From Maribellus maritimus (GTDB lineage: Bacteria > Bacteroidota > Bacteroidia > Bacteroidales > Prolixibacteraceae), in assembly GCF_022267315.1 (NCBI RefSeq), contig NZ_JAIKLE010000022.1, positions 1 through 64,000 of the forward strand: DNA of 64,000 bases. Reading direction: 5' to 3'. Each line of letters opens with the position of its first letter. Position 1 is the stretch's first letter. The notes beneath the pieces were generated by a model. That model had not been told where the DNA came from and made no database searches. It was given only the letters and a program-made list of their open reading frames with translations. Shown piece after piece: positions 26,128 through 33,964 of this stretch. Made by a program: the position numbers and the translations under genes.

Positions 26128-27596
26128 TTTATTTCCATTAAAAAATTGTTGTACTCAAAAATCAATGCATTATAAAACATATTCGCCACCAGACGTGCTC
26201 CGCGAGCCGAAAAATGCACATAGTCAGGACGTGCCAACTCAGGATCGGCGTTAACCCATGAAGGCATACTGTTGTATCCTCCCATTGCCTCATACATATC
26301 CCAAAATCCGCAGCCGGTCGACAGCGCAACTTCTTTTAAAGTTTCCACTACAACAGGCAAATATTCGTAGGTAACATACTTGTCTTTTTCCTTGGTTGAC
26401 ATGTCACTTGGTCCGATTATAATAATGGCAGCATCCGGGCACAAATTCTGCAATCTTAATATTTGACTTTTAAACCAGCGCCCGTAATTTTTTATGGCCT
26501 TTTCATTTTTTATATAGGGCACAACATTACCGCCAAATTGAAGAAGAAAAAGCCCGGGTTTTAAATCACTGTACATTTTCAGGCTGTGGAGGTAATCTGA
26601 TTTTGTAAAAATAGTTCCCGAACTTCCGCGAAGCGCAATATTATCCATAATCACACCCCGCTGTTCCGCCAACTCTATACCGTAAATATCGGGACTGTCG
26701 TAGCCCGAGAAACGAACAGAAATATGACTTACCGAATCAGGAAGCTGACATTCAATCACACCATACTCCAACGCTGCAGGCAAAGTATCGGTCAGCAAGG
26801 TGTCTGCTTTTACTATGAGCTGCATTTCAACAGGGCGTTTGGCATTTCCGTAGAACATTCTGAAATGTCTATATTCTCTTGTAAGTTTGTACGAAATATC
26901 TGATTTGGAAATATTCAACTCTGCATCGTACAAAATTGAATCCCGGAAAGGAAGAGTGTCGCTTGCCGGCGGCGCAAATCTTGAAAAAGCCCCCATTACA
27001 CCGTAACGATCATGCTCAACGGTGGAATCGACTTTCCCGTAAATGGGATAACGTTTCCAATTATCGGAATTTTCCTGAACGGCGCTAAAAATATAATCGT
27101 AAGGTTGTAAAGCCGGGCGTAACCCGGGACCACTTCCGCCAAATTTCACCTGAAACTTATTCCGGATAAAACTGGTAATCCGGTCCCCCTCAATTTGGCT
27201 GTCGCCATAGTGCATTATCCGAACCAATGTACTGTCGTGAAGGGTTTTAAAAAACCGATACAAATTGATTTTCCCTGTATCTGCCAATTCAATTTTATAA
27301 ATCGAGGCAACGAGGGAATCATAACTGGCACTTGGAATAAATTCAGCAACTGAATCAGAGAAAACAGTGTCCATATCCAAATCGATGTCCACCAGAGAAT
27401 CAATATCAAACTGCTGTTCCAGAATTTCAGAAACATCGGCATATTCTACCTCATTATCGGCCAGCATTTCTTTAAAAGTAGGCATGTGAAATGTAAAGAC
27501 ACCTAATTTTACTCCCCCTCCGGGGGTAATCCACATGGTACCCGCCAAAAGCAGAAAAACGCCAAACGTAAAAAGCAATATTTTAACTGGTTTCAT
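26124..27596 (-). CDS. SGNH/GDSL-type esterase or acetyltransferase, membrane-anchored (2)
   Basis: 490 aa. An N-terminal hydrophobic helix (KILLFTFGVFLLLAGTMWI) is an anchor or signal. The SGNH parts are Ser in RIMHYGDSQIEGDRI, Asn in LLQFGGNVVPYIKN, and Asp-His in RPDYVHFSARGARLVANM. It is related in layout to the following gene but diverged, so the pair may act on different acceptors or as donor and acceptor modules. It overlaps both neighbours by 4 nt, indicating strict translational coupling. Confidence 0.87.
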   Translation of the reverse strand: MKPVKILLFTFGVFLLLAGTMWITPGGGVKLGVFTFHMPTFKEMLADNEVEYADVSEILEQQFDIDSLVDIDLDMDTVFSDSVAEFIPSASYDSLVASIYKIELADTGKINLYRFFKTLHDSTLVRIMHYGDSQIEGDRITSFIRNKFQVKFGGSGPGLRPALQPYDYIFSAVQENSDNWKRYPIYGKVDSTVEHDRYGVMGAFSRFAPPASDTLPFRDSILYDAELNISKSDISYKLTREYRHFRMFYGNAKRPVEMQLIVKADTLLTDTLPAALEYGVIECQLPDSVSHISVRFSGYDSPDIYGIELAEQRGVIMDNIALRGSSGTIFTKSDYLHSLKMYSDLKPGLFLLQFGGNVVPYIKNEKAIKNYGRWFKSQILRLQNLCPDAAIIIIGPSDMSTKEKDKYVTYEYLPVVVETLKEVALSTGCGFWDMYEAMGGYNSMPSWVNADPELARPDYVHFSARGARLVANMFYNALIFEYNNFLMEIN

Positions 27597-29143
27597 TTTC
27601 GGGGATATATTATTAGTTTCTGACCAATTTGTATTTTTCTCGGATTATCAATGTTATTCCACTCCAATATCAGTTCTGGTGTTACACCATCATACTGCTT
27701 TGCAATAACAAACGGAGATTCACCATTTTTTACCACGTGTTCTATTTTTGGGTTTGTATCAAACTGTTCATAAACTTTTAAAGCAGTGGTACTCTGAATT
27801 CTATCAATAACATCTTCCTTCTCAATCGATTTCTCTGCCGTTTGATTTTCAAGACTCCGGTAATAATCAACCTGATCATCAGGTACAAAAATATCAATCA
27901 TTTGCCCTGCCTGGATTCGCCTTTCATTCACAATATTGTTCCAGTATTTTAAATCGGCAATACGAACGTCGTAAGTTTCGGCAATAATACCAAGTACATC
28001 ACCGGTTTTTAAACGATATTTTATTTTTGTCTTCCCTTCAATTTCCAGGTCTTTTACGGGTTCCCCCAAATACTGTCGGTTGGGTGCCGACGGATATTCA
28101 ATTTTTTGTGTTATCAATTGAAAATAACTCGAATCAGTGGCGTTGTTTATCGAATCGTTCCATAACACAAAATCATCTCGTTTGCCTTTGGGAAGAGCAA
28201 CCCTCCGCCCCCTTGAATTCTCCGGGACAATGGAATATTTGTACTGCGGATTTAAATCACTGATTTGCTCAGCCGAAACCCCAATTACTTTTTCAATTTG
28301 TTTAAAATGCAACTGCCGGTATATCTTAACGGTGTCAGGAGCGTTCTTTTTTTGATAAAATACCGGTTCAGGAAAAAAACGACTGGTATTCAAAAACGCG
28401 GCCATTGCCTGAAACGCTGCTATTTGCTCAGCAACTTTTCCCGAAAGATGACTTAAAACGGCAGCGGTGCCCGAGCTTTCACCTGCAAAATGGATCGCAT
28501 TTTTTACCGCTGTGTTCCCTGAAATAAAAGCGAGAACAGCCAACTCTGTGTTATTGTAAATTTCCAGATTTTGTTTCAGGTCCCGGGCTGCTAATCTTGT
28601 TGAACGTATAACATCCAGTCGTTCATCCACCAAACGAGTTACTTCGCCGCCATTCAACAAAGCCTGAAAATGAGAAAGATGCCAAATACCGGCTCTTTTG
28701 CCTTCTCCGGTTGAATGTACATTTAAAACAGAAATTGCAGGAGCCAGATATTTTAATTCAACAGGCAAACCCGCTTTTTTAAATTCCGTTTCAAAATCTT
28801 TTTCATAAAACGAAAACAGTTGAACCAGATTCTTTTTCTGATCTTCTGCCAGCGAATTTAGAAAGCTGAAATATTCTTCTGACTTATCAATAGCTTCAGG
28901 AAAGACAGGAAAATGTAACGATTTATATACTTCGGAAAAATCAGTTGTATTTTCAAATGTAAACTTTCCAGGATAAAGTTCCTTTTGAGAAAAAAAAATC
29001 AAACCAGAAATCTGGTTTATATTTTCTGTGAATACTGAGAAATAATTTCCGGGGATGGTATCAGATTGAGCATTTATCCTGGATGTGCAGACTAAAGATA
29101 CCGCCAGCAAAATCAAAACGATATTTTTTATATTCAGATTCAA
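27593..29143 (-). CDS. LysM protein with degenerate lytic-transglycosylase domain
   Basis: 516 aa with a signal peptide (VLILLAVSLVCTSRINAQ). Residues of about 110-250 follow the MltD/SLT fold (GLPVELKYLAP…GIWHLSHFQALLNGG…ELAVLAFISGN), but at the catalytic site the usual ES is replaced by IS (APAISVLNVHS), and downstream motifs are weakened. Two LysM modules lie at the C-terminus (about 370-420 and 465-514). It is probably a non-catalytic peptidoglycan-binding scaffold that docks the following SGNH/MBOAT proteins. First gene of the four-gene operon. Confidence 0.82.
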   Translation of the reverse strand: MNLNIKNIVLILLAVSLVCTSRINAQSDTIPGNYFSVFTENINQISGLIFFSQKELYPGKFTFENTTDFSEVYKSLHFPVFPEAIDKSEEYFSFLNSLAEDQKKNLVQLFSFYEKDFETEFKKAGLPVELKYLAPAISVLNVHSTGEGKRAGIWHLSHFQALLNGGEVTRLVDERLDVIRSTRLAARDLKQNLEIYNNTELAVLAFISGNTAVKNAIHFAGESSGTAAVLSHLSGKVAEQIAAFQAMAAFLNTSRFFPEPVFYQKKNAPDTVKIYRQLHFKQIEKVIGVSAEQISDLNPQYKYSIVPENSRGRRVALPKGKRDDFVLWNDSINNATDSSYFQLITQKIEYPSAPNRQYLGEPVKDLEIEGKTKIKYRLKTGDVLGIIAETYDVRIADLKYWNNIVNERRIQAGQMIDIFVPDDQVDYYRSLENQTAEKSIEKEDVIDRIQSTTALKVYEQFDTNPKIEHVVKNGESPFVIAKQYDGVTPELILEWNNIDNPRKIQIGQKLIIYPRK

Positions 29144-29339
29144 TTCAAATAAATTAAAGCTGCAAAAATATCATTTCCTGTGGGAATGAAAACCGAAAAG
29201 GAAAAATTCATGTCAGGCATTTTCCGCCAACACTTTATCTGGAGGCTTGAAGTCACCTGATGAATAAGGATATCAGATTTCGTTCATGCGGGAATTTTAT
29301 CTACTTTTAGCCATCAAAAAAAAAATTACCGCATTGATC

Positions 29340-31445
29340 ATGAAACGATTGACAAAATTCCTCTGTTTTGCTGTTCTTGTCTTAAACATCTTAGCTTGCC
29401 AGCAACAAAAAATACAAACTGTTGCTCTTGACGGAACCATTCTTTCCTCCGGAGAGGTAAATGAAACAACGGCACCTTATTTACAAGTAAACTATACCGC
29501 ATCTTCAAACGGGACTGTTCTGTTTTTCCCGGGAAGTGAATCAAAAAACGATTCGCTCACCGGAGTTATAAAACAGCAGGGATTTTCAGTGGCAACCATC
29601 AAAGGAAATAATATTAATTTAGCCGATGCAGTGGAAGCTTTTCGTTTGATTCTGTCGGATGAAAAACTACAGCTGGAAACCGGGCATACTTCCATCGTCG
29701 GAATTTCAGATGGAAGCAAGCTGGCGGCGCTCACAGTGTACGAACTGGACGAAAATGAACGCCCCAACGATTTAATTCTGATAACCCCCGGCGGTTTTGA
29801 AGAAACCATACAAGGAACCGTTTTCCCGGTAATTAATCCGCCTTTAAGCACAAAAACAAAACTTTTGTGTATTACTGACTCCATAACACTTACACCAACA
29901 GCACTCAACGCTGCGATTGAATTTACAAAAACCTGGATAGGCTACGACGGGATTGCCTTTAACAAAACGGTTGCCGACGCAAAAAATATAAGTTCAGTAG
30001 AAACTGTTCTGGCGCCCTTCTGGAACGGAGAAGTGGTCTTTCCCAAAGAAGAAGGAAATCCTGCAGCGGTTCCGGTGGAAGGATATTCGTCTAAACGTCA
30101 TGCGGAGAAAATAAAGTTGGTGCAAAATCACAAATACGATTTGCTGTTTGTAGGGAACTCCATTACCAATAATTTTGAAAAACCGGGATTTCAGGCGGTG
30201 TGGAAAAAATATTTTGCTTCAAGAAATGCAGTGAATTTGGGATTTTCAGGATATCGTACCGAAAATATTATATGGAATATTCAAAACGGAGAGATGGAAG
30301 GGCAGTCACCGAAAGTGATTATTCTTGAAATCGGCACCAACAATATCGATGAAAAAAATTACCCGACACGTCACACAGCCGGACAACTGGCAGGCGGAAT
30401 GAAAAAAATCGTGGAAATATTCAGAGAAAAATGCCCGGAGTCTAAAATTATTCTGCTGCGTTGTTTCCCCGGAGCTTACGGCGGGCCAAATCCTACTTCG
30501 CACCGCCGGATACTGGAACGTGCTTCGGATATTGTTTCCCGCTGGGCCGACAACAAACACATTTTTTATTGCGATGTAAACCATGTATTCCTGAATATGG
30601 ATGGTTCGATCAATCATGACATGCTGGGCGACTGGCTGCATCCGACACCGGCAGGAGCTGAAGCCTGGGCACAAGCAATGGAACCGCTGCTTTTGGAATT
30701 AATGGAAGACAAATCGCGTGATGATAAAAAACCGGCCAATACAGCCATTATACCAACGACCAAATTGGAAGAGGACTGTTATGACTGGTGGGTTCGTCAC
30801 GATGATGTGTTAAGGGTGAAAGATACATTAAATCCGGATATCGTATTAATTGGAAATTCGATTACTCATTTCTGGGGAGGCCAGAATCCGCCGCTTAAAA
30901 ATACTGATGGAAGTCCGCGCAAAGCCAATGGACCAGATGCATGGCAGGAAACTTTTGGGAATCACCGCGTGCTTAATTTAGGATATGGCTGGGATCGAAC
31001 ACAAAACGTATTGTGGCGTCTTGATCATGGTGAACTTGATGCCCTCGACCCAAAATTGGTAGTCATACACATTGGTACCAACAACACCAGTGAAACAGAA
31101 AATGCCCGCATGAATACCCCTGAGGAAATTGTAGAAGGAATTAAAGCAGTATGCCTGCGTGTGCGTTCGAAAGTTCCACGGGCAAAAATCGTGTTGATGA
31201 AAATAATGCCGCGGGAAGAAATGCCGGACAATCCGCGCCGGATATTGATCAACAAAATAAATAAAGTACTGGAAGCATACGCTAAAGAAAATGATATAAC
31301 GCTGTTGGATATCAGTTCTGAAATGCTTCCTACTGATGGGGTACTGACCAAGGAATTTACTATAGATTTCTGTCATCCAAACGATGCCGGATACAAAATT
31401 TGGGGCAATGCTTTGCAGCCGTTTATCCGGGGGATAGAATTCTAA
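29340..31445 (+). CDS. Lipoprotein with alpha/beta-hydrolase-like and two tandem SGNH domains
   Basis: About 701 aa from ATG 29340, which puts the lipoprotein signal (FLCFAVLVLNILAC) at the front; the frame stays open back to 29286. The N-terminal 230 residues resemble a short alpha/beta-hydrolase fold (nucleophile elbow GISDGS). Two PAF-acetylhydrolase-type SGNH domains follow. Domain 1 has LLFVGNSITNN, NLGFSGYRTEN, LEIGTNN and DWLHPTPAGAEAW. Domain 2 has VLIGNSITHFWGGQNPP, NLGYGWDRTQN, IHIGTNN and DFCHPNDAGYKIWG. All catalytic residues of both SGNH sites are kept. It probably de-esterifies substituted polysaccharides at the cell surface. Confidence 0.85.
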   Translation: MKRLTKFLCFAVLVLNILACQQQKIQTVALDGTILSSGEVNETTAPYLQVNYTASSNGTVLFFPGSESKNDSLTGVIKQQGFSVATIKGNNINLADAVEAFRLILSDEKLQLETGHTSIVGISDGSKLAALTVYELDENERPNDLILITPGGFEETIQGTVFPVINPPLSTKTKLLCITDSITLTPTALNAAIEFTKTWIGYDGIAFNKTVADAKNISSVETVLAPFWNGEVVFPKEEGNPAAVPVEGYSSKRHAEKIKLVQNHKYDLLFVGNSITNNFEKPGFQAVWKKYFASRNAVNLGFSGYRTENIIWNIQNGEMEGQSPKVIILEIGTNNIDEKNYPTRHTAGQLAGGMKKIVEIFREKCPESKIILLRCFPGAYGGPNPTSHRRILERASDIVSRWADNKHIFYCDVNHVFLNMDGSINHDMLGDWLHPTPAGAEAWAQAMEPLLLELMEDKSRDDKKPANTAIIPTTKLEEDCYDWWVRHDDVLRVKDTLNPDIVLIGNSITHFWGGQNPPLKNTDGSPRKANGPDAWQETFGNHRVLNLGYGWDRTQNVLWRLDHGELDALDPKLVVIHIGTNNTSETENARMNTPEEIVEGIKAVCLRVRSKVPRAKIVLMKIMPREEMPDNPRRILINKINKVLEAYAKENDITLLDISSEMLPTDGVLTKEFTIDFCHPNDAGYKIWGNALQPFIRGIEF

Positions 31446-31500
31446 TCTTGTACAATAAGGAGCCGGACTCAGGTCGTTAAGCCTGATTTAACTGATTAAA

Positions 31501-31568
31501 AAAGTGTCATCTTAAACGGATAGAAATCGATAATACCGGATTTTTTTTCCTGTCTGAAATGACACTTT
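31501..31568. repeat. REP-like palindromic intergenic element
   Basis: 10-bp arms AAAGTGTCAT / ATGACACTTT enclose 48 nt with CGGAT…ATCCG-type inner complementarity. Read on the minus strand the arm continues as GTGTCATTTCAGACAGG. It resembles dispersed TGTCATTTCG…-type intergenic palindromes of Bacteroidota. It lies between the convergent SGNH lipoprotein and acyl-CoA ligase genes and could also act as a terminator. Confidence 0.5.
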
Positions 31569-31595
31569 AAAATGGTTCGTCTTTAATACCGTCTT

Positions 31596-33251
31596 CTATT
31601 GATGGTCTCGTTCTCGAATTTCCACCCGACGAATTTTTCCGCTGATGGTTTTAGGCAATTCATCAACAAATTCAATAACCCTTGGGTATTTGTAGGGGGC
31701 TGTTACTTTTTTTACATGGCTTTGCAATTCTTTTACCAAATCATCGCCTGCCTTTTTTTTGTAATCATAGCCCAAAACAACAGTAGCTTTTACCACCTGC
31801 CCTCGAATATCATCGGGCACACCGGTAATGGCACATTCCACCACTGCGGGATGTGTCATTAATGCGCTTTCCACTTCAAACGGCCCTATGCGGTAGCCCG
31901 AACTTTTAATCACATCGTCAGCTCTGCCCACAAACCAAAAATAACCGTCTTCATCTTTCCAGGCTAAATCGCCGGTGTAATAAATCCCGTCTGACATGGC
32001 TTCATCGGTCAATTGCTGATTCCGGTAGTAGCCTTTAAAAAGCCCGGTGGGATATTTTTTATCGTAATGAATAACAATTTGTCCCTGCTCTCCGGCTTCG
32101 GCTGAGCGCCCGTCCGGAGTGAGTAAATCAACATCGTAATGCGGATTTGGCAATCCCATGGAACCGGGTTTGGGTTCCACCCACGGCGAAGTAAATACCG
32201 AAAGTGTGGTTTCACTTTGCCCGTAACCTTCGCGCAATTTAATACCTGTTAACTGGTAAAATTTATTGTACACTTCCGGGTTCAGCGCTTCACCGGCAAT
32301 GGTACACCATTCCAGTGCCGACAAATCGTAGTGGCTTAAATCTTCACGAATCAGAAAACGAAAAATCGTTGGCGGCGCACAAAGCGATGTTACTTTGTGT
32401 TTCGACAAAACGGTAAGAATATCGGCAGGAGTAAATTTCTCGTGGTCGTAAACAAACACAGAAGATCCAACGAGCCACTGTCCGTATAATTTTCCCCAAA
32501 CAGCTTTTAACCAACCGGTATCGGCAATGGTTAAATGCAAACTGTTTTCATGCAAATTTTGCCAGTATTTTGCGGTAATAATATGCGCCAGCGGATACAC
32601 ACTGTCGAGCACTACCATTTTGGGGTCGCCGGTTGTTCCCGAAGTAAAACTTACGATAATCGGGTCGTCGTTTTTTGTTGGCTCCGCCGGACGTTCAAAA
32701 GGTGTGGCACCTTCAATTCCTTTATGAAAATCTTCCCATCCTTCAGGAACGATTGGTCCAATTGAAATTCGCCGTTCAATTGAAGGAGATTTTGCCATCG
32801 CGCCATCCACATGACTTAAAATCAATTCTGTTCCGTCGCAAACAATGGCTTTTATGGTAGCTGCATTATTTCGGTAAACAATGTCTTTTGACGTAAGCAA
32901 ATGAGTTGCCGGAATAATAACCGCCCCAATTTTATGCAATGCAATAATGGTAAACCAAAACTCGGCACGGCGTTTCAAAATAGCCATCACCATGTCGCCT
33001 TTTTTAATTCCGAGCGAAGAAAAATAGCCCGCAGTGCGGTCGGTAATTTCTTTTAACTCGCCAAAAGTGTAGGTTTTGCACTGCCCCTGGTCGTTTGTCC
33101 AGAGCAAGGCACGTTTATGTGGGTTTGCAGCTGCCCAGCCGTCAACAACGTCGCAGGCAAAATTGAAATCTTCGGGGATAACCAGCTCATAGTTGGCTTT
33201 AAAATCTTCAAAATCTTTAAAAGCCATTTGTTTTAAATACTTCTCAATCAT
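31596..33251 (-). CDS. AMP-forming acyl-CoA synthetase (acetyl/medium-chain type)
   Basis: 551 aa, full length for the ANL superfamily. It has the P-loop IIVSFTSGTTGDPKMVV, REGYGQSETT, YYTGDLAWKDEDGYFWFVGR with DDVIKSSGYRIGPFEVE (hinge), and the adenylation Lys in PKTISGKIRR. It makes acyl-CoA from acid, ATP and CoA via an acyl-adenylate. The family member is close to MACS/AcsM forms, so short- or medium-chain acids are likely substrates. It follows an XRE-cupin regulator gene with a 24-nt gap; the pair is a known Bacteroidota arrangement. Confidence 0.92.
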   Translation of the reverse strand: MIEKYLKQMAFKDFEDFKANYELVIPEDFNFACDVVDGWAAANPHKRALLWTNDQGQCKTYTFGELKEITDRTAGYFSSLGIKKGDMVMAILKRRAEFWFTIIALHKIGAVIIPATHLLTSKDIVYRNNAATIKAIVCDGTELILSHVDGAMAKSPSIERRISIGPIVPEGWEDFHKGIEGATPFERPAEPTKNDDPIIVSFTSGTTGDPKMVVLDSVYPLAHIITAKYWQNLHENSLHLTIADTGWLKAVWGKLYGQWLVGSSVFVYDHEKFTPADILTVLSKHKVTSLCAPPTIFRFLIREDLSHYDLSALEWCTIAGEALNPEVYNKFYQLTGIKLREGYGQSETTLSVFTSPWVEPKPGSMGLPNPHYDVDLLTPDGRSAEAGEQGQIVIHYDKKYPTGLFKGYYRNQQLTDEAMSDGIYYTGDLAWKDEDGYFWFVGRADDVIKSSGYRIGPFEVESALMTHPAVVECAITGVPDDIRGQVVKATVVLGYDYKKKAGDDLVKELQSHVKKVTAPYKYPRVIEFVDELPKTISGKIRRVEIRERDHQ

Positions 33252-33275
33252 GTAGCTGTAATTTCTTTGGTTTTA

Positions 33276-33824
33276 TTAAAATATCAGGGAAAGAAATTTA
33301 ACGGTTTCATTTTGTAATGCTTTCATTCCATGCGGAAGAGAGGCATCAAAATAGAGGCTGTCTCCTTCGTTTAAAGTGAGCTCGTGCCCGCCAACGCTCA
33401 ACAGCATCCTTCCTTCCAAAACATAATTAAATTCCTGTCCGTTGTGACTATTCAAATGCAGTCTATTTTCATTCGGTTCAACGGTTACAATAAACGGATC
33501 GGCTTTTCGGCCCACAAAACCAGCCGCCAGCGACTGATATTTATAAGCACTTATTCGCTCCATTGCTGTGCCCTGCCCTTTTCGTGTAAGGAAAAAAGAT
33601 TTCATCGTTGGCTCACTACCAAAAAGCAATGCAGTTAACTCAACATTATATTTTTTTGAAATATTTTGAAGGGCGCCAATAGGAATGTCATTATCACCAC
33701 TTTCGTATTCCAGATACTCATTTGTGCTGATATTGCAGGCTGTTGCCATTTCTTCCACCGGTATATCCATCAGATCGCGTAAACCCCTTAATCTCAATGC
33801 TATTTCGCGAATTTGTCCGTTCAT
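33276..33824 (-). CDS. XRE-family HTH regulator with cupin domain
   Basis: 182 aa. The N-terminal XRE helix-turn-helix (about 8-65: LRGLRDLMDIPVEEMATACN, then ISTNEYLEYESGDND) is followed by a cupin barrel (about 110-180: NSHNGQEFNYVLEGRMLLSV, GGHELTLNEGDSLYFDASLPHGMKAL). Cupin residues typical of metal binding (His in NSHNGQE, Glu, His in SLPHG) are present. It probably senses a metabolite of the co-transcribed acyl-CoA synthetase. Confidence 0.9.
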   Translation of the reverse strand: MNGQIREIALRLRGLRDLMDIPVEEMATACNISTNEYLEYESGDNDIPIGALQNISKKYNVELTALLFGSEPTMKSFFLTRKGQGTAMERISAYKYQSLAAGFVGRKADPFIVTVEPNENRLHLNSHNGQEFNYVLEGRMLLSVGGHELTLNEGDSLYFDASLPHGMKALQNETVKFLSLIF

Positions 33825-33855
33825 ATTTTTTTCACTTTAGGTTAGTAATTAAGAA

Positions 33856-33863
33856 CAAAGGTA
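33856..33863 (-). promoter_or_regulatory. Candidate -7 box TACCTTTG for the XRE-cupin operon
   Basis: TACCTTTG on the minus strand fits TAnnTTTG exactly, 32 nt before the ATG at 33824. No clear TTG box at -33. Confidence 0.45.
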
Positions 33864-33964
33864 TAGCCTTTACATAGAAATTGTCCAGCTTCCCTTGTCG
33901 CATATTTTATATCGGTTTTATTGTTCGATTTTTCGTTCTTTTCGCTGCTTATTAAAAAAGGAGG

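Noticed and set aside
30306-31376. Long minus-strand frames opposite the double-SGNH gene
   Set aside because: They follow the codon pattern of the plus-strand gene and have no start signal or family likeness.
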